Source: Cyclobacteriaceae bacterium (GTDB taxonomy: Bacteria > Bacteroidota > Bacteroidia > Cytophagales > Cyclobacteriaceae). Taken from it: DNA of 64,000 nt. This document shows, piece after piece, positions 48,391-56,309 of this stretch. The notes beneath the pieces are model-generated. The model did not search any database. It was not told the origin of the DNA and saw only the letters and a list, made by a program, of their open reading frames with translations. The translations under genes were made by a program, and so were the position numbers. How positions within the stretch are numbered: position 1 is the stretch's first letter; each line of letters starts with the position of its first letter. Where the stretch lies: positions 372,001-436,000 of the forward strand of contig JAHBUC010000001.1 in assembly GCA_019638275.1 (NCBI GenBank), written 5' to 3'.

Positions 48391-49254
48391 TCAAAACCCC
48401 GAAGCCTTAGCCATCTCCCATCCGATAATACTTTTCTTGCGCGTGGCTTCCCAACGGTACTCACCCAGGATGCCATCCTTGCGTATTACGCGGTGACAAG
48501 GAATAAGGTAAGCAATGTGATTCGATCCTACCGCAGAGCCCACCGCTTGCATGGCTTTTGGATTCGAAATTTTTTCAGCAATCTGTTGATAAGTGGTTAC
48601 ATCACCCATCGGTATTCTTAGCAACGCTTCCCAAACTTTGATTTGAAAATTTGTTCCTTTAACAAATAGATGGGGTTTACTTTGCGTCTTAGCGCCTTTG
48701 CGGTTAAAAATATTGTCAACGAATTCAACCGTCAAGTTTTGATTTTGATGAAAAACAGAATTATGCCAATGTGTTTTCATGTTTTCCAACTCATGTTTTC
48801 CGTCATCATCTCCAATAAAAAAGGAAAGCCAGCATACCCCACGCTCCGTAACGCCAATCAGGCAACTGCCAAAAGGTGTTTGATGAAAACCAAATTCAAT
48901 CTGAATGCCTGATCCACGTAATTTATACTCTTGCGGAGTTACAGCTTCAAGGGTGGTAAACAAATCGTACACCCGCGACTGACCTGATAAGCCTGCAGTT
49001 TGCGCCAACGCTTCCAGGTTTTTGGTTTCCTGTAATTTGCCTTTCAGAAAATCGGTAGTTAAGAACTGCAAAAACCGTTTCGGACTTATCCCCGCCCATT
49101 CGGTGAACATGCGTTGAAAATGAAAAGGGGAGAGGTGAACCTGTTCCGCCACCTCATCCAGTTCGGGCTGGCGAAGAACATTTTTCTCCAGGTATTCGAT
49201 GGCCTGCGCAATGCGCTGGTAATTAATATGGTGTTCCTGACTGATCAACAGCAT
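48391..49254 (-). CDS. AraC-type HTH / methylated-DNA-cysteine methyltransferase fusion (Ada-like)
   Basis: A 287-residue protein: an AraC helix-turn-helix (about 10-105, DEVAEQVHLSPFHFQRMFTE), then the MGMT domain with the alkyl-accepting cysteine in LIPCHRVIRKDG. It lacks the zinc-cysteine phosphotriester domain of E. coli Ada. It repairs O6-alkylguanine and may sense it. The linker contains NRKGAKTQSK, encoded by an apparent short intergenic repeat. Confidence 0.93.
   Translation of the reverse strand: MLLISQEHHINYQRIAQAIEYLEKNVLRQPELDEVAEQVHLSPFHFQRMFTEWAGISPKRFLQFLTTDFLKGKLQETKNLEALAQTAGLSGQSRVYDLFTTLEAVTPQEYKLRGSGIQIEFGFHQTPFGSCLIGVTERGVCWLSFFIGDDDGKHELENMKTHWHNSVFHQNQNLTVEFVDNIFNRKGAKTQSKPHLFVKGTNFQIKVWEALLRIPMGDVTTYQQIAEKISNPKAMQAVGSAVGSNHIAYLIPCHRVIRKDGILGEYRWEATRKKSIIGWEMAKASGF
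48680..48706. repeat. CTTTGCGTCTTAGCGCCTTT-type repeat inside the Ada-like gene
   Basis: The string CTTTGCGTCTTAGCGCCTTT and GCGGTTA is of the same type as the tracts near 5220-5250 and 61676-61720. Here it is read in frame as NRKGAKTQSK in the linker between the two domains. Confidence 0.55.
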
Positions 49255-49326
49255 AAAGGTAGTTGTTTGATTATACTGTAAAAATGGTGGGTTTGTATGG
49301 GGTGTAAAACCTGAAACTTGCTGAGT

Positions 49327-49641
49327 TTAAGCCTCTGAAGTAGCTGCTTTTGGATCGGTGAACATGAAGCCGCGACCCTCATCGCCTTCATAAAAATCAA
49401 TTTCCTTGCCCACTACGTACATGGTATGGCGTTTGTCTACCAAAACAGGTATACCCTCAATGGTATAGCTTTGATCGTTCTCCTTCTTCTTGTCGAACCC
49501 AATGAGCAGGGAAACGCCACAACCCCCACCACGAACCCCAACCCGCAAGCCGTAGTCAGCAGGGATATTTTTTGTCTGCATGATTTTGCGCACCTCTTCA
49601 GCAGCTTTTGGGGATAATGTTACGGGTTGAAAATTGATCAT
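49327..49641 (-). CDS. HesB/IscA-family protein without the C-terminal cysteine pair
   Basis: A 104-residue HesB fold (VTLSPKAAEEVRKIMQTKN, RVGVRGGGCGVSLLIGFDKK). Iron-sulphur carriers of the family end in CGCGxSF; here that place reads GDEGRGFMFTDP, so only the first cysteine remains. It may not hold a cluster in the usual way. The gene stands alone between the Ada-like gene and a toxin pair. Confidence 0.88.
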   Translation of the reverse strand: MINFQPVTLSPKAAEEVRKIMQTKNIPADYGLRVGVRGGGCGVSLLIGFDKKKENDQSYTIEGIPVLVDKRHTMYVVGKEIDFYEGDEGRGFMFTDPKAATSEA

Positions 49642-49646
49642 GATGT

Positions 49647-49937
49647 TTAAGCGCCTCGTAGTTTTTTCGGGTTCCGGGAGGTATGAAATATTCTGGCGAT
49701 TACAACATGAGTTGAATCCACCCTGTAGATAATTTTATAACTCCAGACAATGATAAACCTGTAATCTGATTTTTTATGGGCTAATATTGGCTCCCGTACC
49801 CCAAGTAGAGGTTGCATTTCAAGGTGGCTTACGGCATCAATAATTTTTGAGTGAACAATTTTTGCGTAGTAAAGATCTTGATCCTCCCGAATGTAACGAA
49901 TGGCTCTTTCAAATTGCCGAAAAGCTCGTTTTGTCAT
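49647..49937 (-). CDS. RelE/ParE-family toxin (pair 2)
   Basis: A 96-residue protein with the ParE fold (AFRQFERAIRYIREDQDLYY, GVREPILAHKKSDYRFIIVW, VVIARIFHTSRNPKKL). It follows the antitoxin gene after one base. It differs clearly from the toxin of pair 1. Confidence 0.87.
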   Translation of the reverse strand: MTKRAFRQFERAIRYIREDQDLYYAKIVHSKIIDAVSHLEMQPLLGVREPILAHKKSDYRFIIVWSYKIIYRVDSTHVVIARIFHTSRNPKKLRGA

Positions 49938-49938
49938 A

Positions 49939-50127
49939 TTACTTTAACCATTCACCAGATTTCGAAACAACTTCTTCGTGGGTTAAAGTTTGTCCGGCCG
50001 CCTCTTCTTTTTCCGATTCCTCAATATCAGCAAGGAGCGATAATTGCTGATAAACATCCTCAAGGCTGGTGTTATCAGTGACCTTATTGGCTATTTTCAA
50101 CAGATGCTCTTTTAGTTTATTCTCCAT
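49939..50127 (-). CDS. Antitoxin of the ParE-type toxin (pair 2)
   Basis: A 62-residue acidic protein ending LTHEEVVSKSGEWLK, the common C-terminal toxin-binding pattern. It has no obvious DNA-binding part. Directly upstream of toxin 2 and divergent from the membrane-protein gene at 50180. Confidence 0.8.
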   Translation of the reverse strand: MENKLKEHLLKIANKVTDNTSLEDVYQQLSLLADIEESEKEEAAGQTLTHEEVVSKSGEWLK

Positions 50128-50179
50128 ATTGATGGTTAAAATTAGTAATTTTCAACACTTTTTGGTGAAAATTAATTCT

Positions 50180-50698
50180 ATGGATGCTCTTATTGATTTT
50201 GGCAAGATTTTGATCCCCGCTTCGTTAGTGTTGTATGCGGCATACCTGTTAGTACGGTCGTTTTTGGCCAAGGAAATTGAACTTAAAAAGCTTGAAATCC
50301 GTAGCCGCAGCATTGAAACGGTGCTGCCGTTGCGTCTACAGGCCTATGAAAGAATGTGCTTGTTTCTGGAACGAATCAGCCCGCAAAATTTGTTAGTACG
50401 CCTGAATCCGGGCGCTATACCTGCACGCGAGTTTCACCAGGTGTTGCTCAGCGAAATACGCAACGAGTATAACCATAACGTTTCGCAGCAGATTTTTATG
50501 AGCGAGAACAGTTGGGAACTTGTTCGCAATGCGAAGGAAGACCTGGTGGTAACGATTAACGAGGCGGCATCGGAAGTGGGGCAGGAGGCCACCAGTCTGG
50601 ATTTGTCGAAGAAGATTTTTGAAAAGATCATTAACAAGCCCGACTCTATTGCGCATGCGCTGGTGGAGATAAAGCGGGAGATACAGCAAACGTTTTAG
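50180..50698 (+). CDS. Single-pass membrane protein of unknown function
   Basis: From ATG 50180, 172 residues: one membrane segment near residues 8-25 (ILIPASLVLYAAYLLVRSFL), then a helical cytoplasmic part (KLEIRSRSIETVLPLRLQAY, EIRNEYNHNVSQQIFMSENS). The pattern recurs in Bacteroidota, but I know no function. It is the first of three tightly packed genes (next start after 1 bp). Confidence 0.75.
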   Translation: MDALIDFGKILIPASLVLYAAYLLVRSFLAKEIELKKLEIRSRSIETVLPLRLQAYERMCLFLERISPQNLLVRLNPGAIPAREFHQVLLSEIRNEYNHNVSQQIFMSENSWELVRNAKEDLVVTINEAASEVGQEATSLDLSKKIFEKIINKPDSIAHALVEIKREIQQTF

Positions 50699-50699
50699 C

Positions 50700-51098
50700 A
50701 TGACCAACATTTTTTATCAATCGGCCTTACACAAAGCTTCCGGTTTTTTCGGTCGCCACGGGCGCATAGCGATGTTGCTTTCGCAACTGGCTATCAAGAT
50801 GGGCCGCATGAATAAAAGTGATTTGAGTTTCCGGAAGGTAAAGTCCAAACTCGATGTGTTGGTTCGGCTTATCAAATCGTATACGAAAGGCAGCTACCGG
50901 AGCATTCCGTGGAAAACCATTGCTATGATTTTAGCGGCCATCATTTATTTCGTGAACCCGTTCGATCTTATTCCTGATCTTGCTCCTGTGGTTGGGTTAA
51001 CCGATGATTTTTCAATTTTGCTGTGGGTGTACAGCTCCGTTCAAACGGAAATTGATAAGTTTCTGATCTGGGAGCAATCCAATCTTAACCTTTCATGA
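50700..51098 (+). CDS. YkvA/DUF1232-family membrane protein
   Basis: A 132-residue protein with the DUF1232 motif IIYFVNPFDLIPDLAPVVGL and TDDFSILLWVYSSVQTEID in a membrane hairpin. Function of the family is not known. It overlaps the next gene as ATGA. Confidence 0.88.
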   Translation: MTNIFYQSALHKASGFFGRHGRIAMLLSQLAIKMGRMNKSDLSFRKVKSKLDVLVRLIKSYTKGSYRSIPWKTIAMILAAIIYFVNPFDLIPDLAPVVGLTDDFSILLWVYSSVQTEIDKFLIWEQSNLNLS

Positions 51099-51736
51099 GA
51101 ACAGCACTGTTGGCCGGTTCCACCGGATTGATCGGAAATCAATTGCTTGAGCTGTTGCTGGATGATCCACAGTATACAGTTGTTAAAGCCATCAGCCGTA
51201 AGCCACTGGAAATTCAACACACTAAACTTCAGAACATTGTAGCTGATCTCGATACACTAACCGAACATCATGATCAGCTGAGGGCTGATGATGTGTTTTG
51301 TTGTTTGGGAACGACAATAAAGCAAGCGGGCAGTCAGACGGCATTTCGAAAAGTGGATTTTGAGTATCCGCTTGAGTTGGCCAAGCTAACAAAGAACCAG
51401 GGGGCAACACAATACCTGCTCATTACTGCGTTGGGCTCCGATCCGAAATCCGGAATTTTTTACAATCAAGTAAAAGGTGAAATTGAGCAAGCTATTGATG
51501 CAGTCGGGTTTGATTCATATCATATTTTCAGACCATCGTTGTTGCTTGGTGAACGTACGGAGAAGCGTGCCGGAGAAGGTGCGGCAACCGTGGTGTATAA
51601 AGCGTTAGGTTTTATGATTCCGCTGAAGTACAAAGCGATTGATTCAGCAAAAGTTGCCAAGGCGATGCTTCATTTCGCTAAACAAAATTCGAAAGGCAAG
51701 TTTATTCACGAGTCGAGGGAACTTCAGCAGTTCTGA
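51095..51736 (+). CDS. NAD(P)-binding Rossmann-fold protein (HTATIP2-like)
   Basis: A 213-residue short-chain-dehydrogenase-like protein with the dinucleotide loop AGSTGLIGNQLLELLL, DDVFCCLGTTIKQAGSQTAF, LITALGSDPKSGIFYNQVKG and the closing HIFRPSLLLGERTE. The YxxxK pair fits YNQVK. Substrate unknown. Confidence 0.87.
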   Translation: MRTALLAGSTGLIGNQLLELLLDDPQYTVVKAISRKPLEIQHTKLQNIVADLDTLTEHHDQLRADDVFCCLGTTIKQAGSQTAFRKVDFEYPLELAKLTKNQGATQYLLITALGSDPKSGIFYNQVKGEIEQAIDAVGFDSYHIFRPSLLLGERTEKRAGEGAATVVYKALGFMIPLKYKAIDSAKVAKAMLHFAKQNSKGKFIHESRELQQF

Positions 51737-51743
51737 ATCTGAT

Positions 51744-51807
51744 GTCATGCTGAGCTAGTCGAAGCATGACACTTAGGATGGTCACCCTTCGACAAGCTCA
51801 GGGTGAC
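51744..51807. repeat. Pair of facing 27-bp palindromic repeats
   Basis: Two palindromes, GTCATGC..GCATGAC (51744-51770) and GTCACCC..GGGTGAC (51781-51807), share the core CTTCGAC / AAGCTCAG in opposite orientation. I recall this repeat type between genes in Bacteroidota and other phyla. It may serve as a terminator for the facing genes. The second copy contains the last codons and stop of the dnaE2-like gene. Confidence 0.75.
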
Positions 51808-54800
51808 AAGTGTTTAGCACTTATGTGGTTTATAACGACAGATTGATCTGGGTTTTTCGGCTGCGTATGATGAAGCGGCTCATAGGGTAACTCCTTTTTG
51901 TTCAGTAGAGGAATCTTCTCCATAGAGCTGACTTCAATCGTAGCGATTCCAAAATCTTCCACCACTTTCCCCTTAATGAAATAAAACCCCCTTCCCCGGA
52001 AGGGAAACTTTTTAGCAACATCCGGAAAATGTACCGTATCGAATACTTCGCCATGCTGATCGTAGAACGTGCCAAAGTGCATGAGCTCACCTTTTATGGT
52101 GCCGGTGTTTTTGGTGGTGACTACGTATCCCAGTATGGTCACGACTTTACCTAATTTGTTCAACAACTCAGTTGCTTTTGTATCGCCAACGTTTGATGTG
52201 GCGACCAATTTAAACGGATCGCACAACGCGAAGCCTAACAGTTCAATTTCATCAAAGGCATCTTCCAATTCTTTTCGTTGCAGAACCGGCAGTGGATATT
52301 CGCTGAGTTCGGTATCAAATAATTCTGATGTATTCCTGTTTTTGGTTTTTGTATTACTGCAATACAGCATGGCCTCCCATAATAATTTTTGCTTCGACTT
52401 TCCGGTAAACCGGAAGGCGCCTATGCGAATGAGCAGACGTATTTGTTCCAATCCAACGGGTATTCTGCGCATGAAATCATTCAGGCTGCGGTAAGTTCCG
52501 TGTTTTCGTTCTATGGCAATTTGCTGGGCCACTTTTGTCTCCAGACTTTTCAAATGGATAAATCCGATGTAGATTTCTTTTCCGTAGATCGTAGTCAGGT
52601 ATTCACTTCTATTTACGCAGGGTGCTTTAATGATGGCGCCATTCATGCGGGCCTCGTGAAAGTAAAATTCCGTTTTATAGAAGCCGCCAAAGTTGTTGAT
52701 CACGCCTACCATGAACTCCAACGGGTAGTGTGCTTTCAGGTACAGACTCTGATAACTCTCTACAGCATAACTGGCTGAGTGCCCTTTGGCAAAAGAATAG
52801 CCCGAGAAACTTTCTATCTCATACCACACCCGTTCAATAATGTGTTCGGGGTAATTGCGTGCACGACAATTTTCGAAAAACTTATCTTCAACTCGTTTAA
52901 ACTCCTCGCGCGAACGATACTTACCCGACATGCCTCTGCGCAGCACATCGGCTTCGGTTAAAACTTGTGCGCAAAGTGGTGCGCCACTTTTAATTACGTC
53001 CTCCTGGTACACCATTACCCCATAGGTTTCCTTCATCAGCGTATCCATCAGCGGATGGATGGCTTCGTACGTTCCACCATTCCGCACAGCATGAAAGCGT
53101 TCAATGTAGGTACGCATCATTCCTGATCGGGCCACGCCCGGGCGAATGATGGAGCTGGCGGCTATTAAGGTGAGGTAATCATCGCAACGGAGCTTTCCTA
53201 ACAGCATGCGCATGGCAGGCGATTCTACATAAAAGCAGCCCATCGCCTTACTGTGACGCATCAGATCTTTAATTTTTTCGTCTTTCTTAAAATCATCAAA
53301 GCGATGAATGTTAACATCAATGCCTTGGTTTCTTTTTACATGTTTTACCGTTTCTTTCAGGTGCCCTAAACCCCGCTGACTGAGGATATCAAACTTGAAA
53401 ATGCCCATGTCTTCGGCATTGTGCATTTCGAAGTGCGAAACCGGGTAACCTTTGGGCGGAAGTTCAAGAGCTGTGTAGGCGTAGATGGGTTTTTCCGTGA
53501 TCAGCACTCCACCAGCGTGGATGGAGATGTTGGCAGGCAGGTCTTTCATTTTATCCGCATAGCGGAAAATCAATTCAGTAATGTGGTCGCGGTTTCTATG
53601 TTTATGCGGTTCGTCTACGATGCTATCAATCTCCGATTTGGGTAAGCCAAAAACTTTTCCAAGTTCGCGCAGGACAGATCGCTTTTGATAGGTAACGTGT
53701 GTGCCCAGCAGGCAAACATGATTTTCTCCGTGCGTTCGGAAAAGATAGTCGTACACTTCATCGCGGTTGTCCCATGAAAAATCCAGGTCGAAATCAGGAG
53801 GAGAGGAGCGCTCTGCATTCAAGAATCGTTCGAAATAGAGATCAAGTTCAATGGGATCAACGTTGGTGATACCGAGACAATAGGCTACCACACTGTTGGC
53901 CCCGCTGCCGCGGCCTACATAATCAAAGCCGCGTTCTTTGGCAAATCGGATGAGGTCATAGGCGATGAGGTAGTAGGCGCCAAATCCTTTTTGACGGATG
54001 ACGTTCAGTTCCCGTTCAAAGCGTTCGCGCAACTCAGGGTTACCTACATCATAGCGACTTTGAAAACCTTCCCACGCATGTGTAACCAGAAAATCCCAGT
54101 CGGCCCGCGTTGAACCCAGCACAGTTTTTTTGTTTTTGTCCTCTTTTAGGTTGAAATGAATGGAGCATTGGTCCATGATTTTTTTTGTATTTCGGATCAG
54201 TTCCGGGTAAGCACGAAAATGGTATTCCAGTTCTTTCTCCTGCATCATCACTTCTTCGGGGTGCGCCTGTTCGTGTGCAGGAAGTTTACTTAACAGCGTA
54301 TTTTTATCAATGGCGCGTAATAACCGGTGTGTGTTGAAATCTGTTTTTGAAGCAAATGTTACCGGATGAAGGATCACAAATTTTTCTGGAAACTCCTTTC
54401 GTGCCGTGTATAGGGCAAATTGGTTGAGTTGATGTTTACGTACACCGATAAATTCGTTGGTACGTAACCGATCAGGTTCTGTTTTTCCAAATGGATAGAT
54501 GATGAAAGTGTCTTCGATTTCTGGGGCACGTTCCGGAAGTTTTTTGTTTTCGCGATGATGATGAGAGAGAAACCGGTTGATTTTTTCGAAACCGTTGTTG
54601 TTTTGAGCCAGTATGATGTACAACAATTCATGTCCGTCACGGAACTCAACTCCCACACCAATTTCCAATGCGTACGGATGTTCACCGGCCAATGGTGAGC
54701 CGGGTTTTCGTTCTTCGCACAGCCGCAGCATTTCAATGTACGAAGCGGTGTTGTTGATTTCGGTGAGAATGAGTTTGTGCACATCACACCTGCGCGCTTC

Positions 54801-54869
54801 TTCAAAAAGTTTGTCTACCGGCAAGGTGCCGTATTTGAAACTGAGGGCGGTATGGCAGTTGAGGAACAT
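51798..54869 (-). CDS. dnaE2: Error-prone DNA polymerase III alpha subunit (DnaE2/ImuC-like)
   Basis: From ATG 54869 (MFLNCHTALSFKYGTLP) the protein is 1023 residues, shorter than a replicative DnaE. The PHP domain has lost the HxH site (FLNCHTALS for LHNHTEYS). The polymerase carboxylates are present (PDFDLDF at 358-364; GIFKFDILSQRGLGHL), then RPGVARSGMMRTYIERFH, AKGHSASYAVESYQSLYLKA and an OB domain near residue 900. DnaE2/ImuC polymerases copy damaged DNA together with a Y-family partner; dinB is four genes upstream on the same strand. The extra codons to 54902 come from a repeat palindrome. The stop lies inside another repeat. Confidence 0.88.
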   Translation of the reverse strand: MFLNCHTALSFKYGTLPVDKLFEEARRCDVHKLILTEINNTASYIEMLRLCEERKPGSPLAGEHPYALEIGVGVEFRDGHELLYIILAQNNNGFEKINRFLSHHHRENKKLPERAPEIEDTFIIYPFGKTEPDRLRTNEFIGVRKHQLNQFALYTARKEFPEKFVILHPVTFASKTDFNTHRLLRAIDKNTLLSKLPAHEQAHPEEVMMQEKELEYHFRAYPELIRNTKKIMDQCSIHFNLKEDKNKKTVLGSTRADWDFLVTHAWEGFQSRYDVGNPELRERFERELNVIRQKGFGAYYLIAYDLIRFAKERGFDYVGRGSGANSVVAYCLGITNVDPIELDLYFERFLNAERSSPPDFDLDFSWDNRDEVYDYLFRTHGENHVCLLGTHVTYQKRSVLRELGKVFGLPKSEIDSIVDEPHKHRNRDHITELIFRYADKMKDLPANISIHAGGVLITEKPIYAYTALELPPKGYPVSHFEMHNAEDMGIFKFDILSQRGLGHLKETVKHVKRNQGIDVNIHRFDDFKKDEKIKDLMRHSKAMGCFYVESPAMRMLLGKLRCDDYLTLIAASSIIRPGVARSGMMRTYIERFHAVRNGGTYEAIHPLMDTLMKETYGVMVYQEDVIKSGAPLCAQVLTEADVLRRGMSGKYRSREEFKRVEDKFFENCRARNYPEHIIERVWYEIESFSGYSFAKGHSASYAVESYQSLYLKAHYPLEFMVGVINNFGGFYKTEFYFHEARMNGAIIKAPCVNRSEYLTTIYGKEIYIGFIHLKSLETKVAQQIAIERKHGTYRSLNDFMRRIPVGLEQIRLLIRIGAFRFTGKSKQKLLWEAMLYCSNTKTKNRNTSELFDTELSEYPLPVLQRKELEDAFDEIELLGFALCDPFKLVATSNVGDTKATELLNKLGKVVTILGYVVTTKNTGTIKGELMHFGTFYDQHGEVFDTVHFPDVAKKFPFRGRGFYFIKGKVVEDFGIATIEVSSMEKIPLLNKKELPYEPLHHTQPKNPDQSVVINHISAKHLSP

Positions 54870-54880
54870 TTTTAAATATT

Positions 54881-54978
54881 GGTCTGTGTCTTCACAGACC
54901 ATCCCATTTCACTTTTTGATCGCTCTCACAGATGATGTGAATGATCTGTGGGGACACGATTACTGGGGACACAGATCA
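54881..54978. repeat. REP-like palindromes at the 3' side of the transposase gene
   Basis: GGTCTGTG/CACAGACC (54881-54900, loop TCTT) and TGATCTGTG/CACAGATCA (54942-54950 and 54970-54978) are stems with the same CTGTG core as the array beyond the transposase. Two GGGGACAC copies lie between the arms. The set looks like the REP elements served by the transposase at 54987. Confidence 0.7.
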
Positions 54979-54986
54979 CGGAGGAT

Positions 54987-55547
54987 TTAAAATCTTTCCC
55001 GGTAATGCGTAATAATCCCAAATTCATCTTCACCAGTTTCATAAAATCGAGCGGAAGACCATTTGTAATTCTCGGGCCTTCTCACCAAACTCCAATGCTC
55101 CTGTAATGGATTCAGATGGATATAATTCAGCTTTTGTTCAACAACCGGTCGCGCTTTTATGTTGATGGCAAGCGGATCGCGCTGCCAGAACCGATGGTTA
55201 CGTTCAATGGTAACTTCCCGGTATCGGTTCAGTCTTTTGGACGATTGTTTGCGTATGGTATCCAGAAATTGGTGGCTGGTGAATTTATTGAAACTGGCAT
55301 AGGGTGTTTCTTTACCATTTTTATCGAGCATCTCCCACAGAATGTGCAAGTGGTTCGGCATAATGACAAATCCGTAAATGCATATCTTTTTTCGAGTGAC
55401 TAATTCTTTCCAACAATTAATAATGATCATTTTATAGTGATCATCTTCAAGAAGTTTGTTCCAGTCTTTTATGGTATCTGTCCAGAAGTATACTTCATTT
55501 TGAAGCATCTTTGAATTTCTGATTCCATATTTCAATTGTTGATTCAT
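54987..55547 (-). mobile_element. REP-associated tyrosine transposase (RAYT/TnpA_REP)
   Basis: From ATG 55547 (MNQQLKYGIRNSKMLQNEVY) a 186-residue Y1 transposase with the HUH motif MPNHLHILWEM and the C-terminal QKLNYIHLNPLQEHW, where the Tyr of NYIH is the likely nucleophile. It belongs to the single-copy RAYT group that moves or keeps REP palindromes. Palindromes with a CTGTG stem flank it on both sides. It sits between the 2H gene and dnaE2 in the same direction. An ORF start at 55763 adds 72 residues made of the tandem repeat and is not credible. Confidence 0.9.
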
Positions 55548-55562
55548 GTTGTTTGCCCAGTC

Positions 55563-55695
55563 ACCGGTCTGTGAGGACACAGACCGGTGGTTAATGAGTG
55601 AGGACACAGACCGGTGGTTAATGAGTGAGGACACAGACCGGTGGTTAATGAGTGAGGACACAGACCGGTGGTTAATGAGTGAGGACACAGACCGG
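55563..55695. repeat. 27-bp tandem array beginning with a perfect hairpin
   Basis: GAGGACACAGACCGG starts at 55573, 55600, 55627, 55654 and 55681: five units with a 27-bp period, four of them identical with GTGGTTAATGAGT between. The first unit is preceded by the matching arm, so ACCGGTCTGTG (55563-55573) and CACAGACCGGT (55578-55588) form an 11-bp stem with loop AGGA. It lies between the transposase start and the 2H gene. Confidence 0.92.
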
Positions 55696-55716
55696 AAGGT
55701 ACAAACCAGTGATATG

Positions 55717-56274
55717 TTATTTCCCAAAACATATGTCCTTATAATGCATCCACTTCTTGCCATTGCGTACCAGTACGGTAATGCGGTCGCATGGAAAATG
55801 CTGGTTGCTGTAGTTTAGTTCTTTCAGATACGGCCAGCACTTTAAGAAATCTTCTGAAGAAAGATTTTTGGCAATGGTAATGTGTGGCGTGAAATCACGG
55901 TCTTCTTTCACCAGGTTTTCAAAAACCTCGCGGATCGGGTACTTGTTTACGATGTCCATGTAAATGGTGCGCTTCGAGCTGTTGTAGAACACATTGAAAT
56001 CTTTCAGAAACACATTGAAGGCTTCAAACGAAGACGCCTTTTCTTCTACAAATTCAATCATGTCTTCTGTGTGTTCGCCTGTATACTTAAATAACGAGAT
56101 GTGTGCTTTTGAAAACCGGTCTTCAAAGTCGTGCCCGATCAGGTAATGCACATCGTCTTTCAATACAGCCACATCACTGGCAATGTGCCGGGGTGGGGCA
56201 ATCATAAAAAACAATTCCTGTACAGGGCTCTCGGTTTTAATCGCTGCTGTTCTCATGGTTCGTTGTGTTTTCAT
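55717..56274 (-). CDS. 2H phosphoesterase (2'-5' RNA ligase/cyclic phosphodiesterase family)
   Basis: From ATG 56274 (MKTQRTMRTAAIKTESP), 185 residues with the two HxS/T motifs that define the fold: KAHISLFKY and FTPHITIAKN. Members open 2',3'-cyclic phosphates or 2'-5' bonds in RNA. It follows recQ after 35 bp, so it belongs to the same transcription unit. A TTG at 56313 overlapping recQ is an alternative start. Confidence 0.87.
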   Translation of the reverse strand: MKTQRTMRTAAIKTESPVQELFFMIAPPRHIASDVAVLKDDVHYLIGHDFEDRFSKAHISLFKYTGEHTEDMIEFVEEKASSFEAFNVFLKDFNVFYNSSKRTIYMDIVNKYPIREVFENLVKEDRDFTPHITIAKNLSSEDFLKCWPYLKELNYSNQHFPCDRITVLVRNGKKWMHYKDICFGK

Positions 56275-56309
56275 GCTACGAACATAATATTGATTTTTGA
56301 CAATTTGTG

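Noticed and set aside
51798..54869. Main replicative DnaE
   Set aside because: The short length, degenerate PHP site and place downstream of dinB/recQ fit DnaE2/ImuC better; a genome search for a second dnaE would settle it.
55573..55695. CRISPR array
   Set aside because: The 27-bp units are head to tail with no unique spacers and no cas genes are near; it is a simple tandem repeat next to a REP transposase.
55548..55763. N-terminal extension of the RAYT transposase (repeated SVSSLINHR)
   Set aside because: It is only the tandem repeat read in frame and overlaps the end of the 2H gene; the conserved domain starts at ATG 55547.
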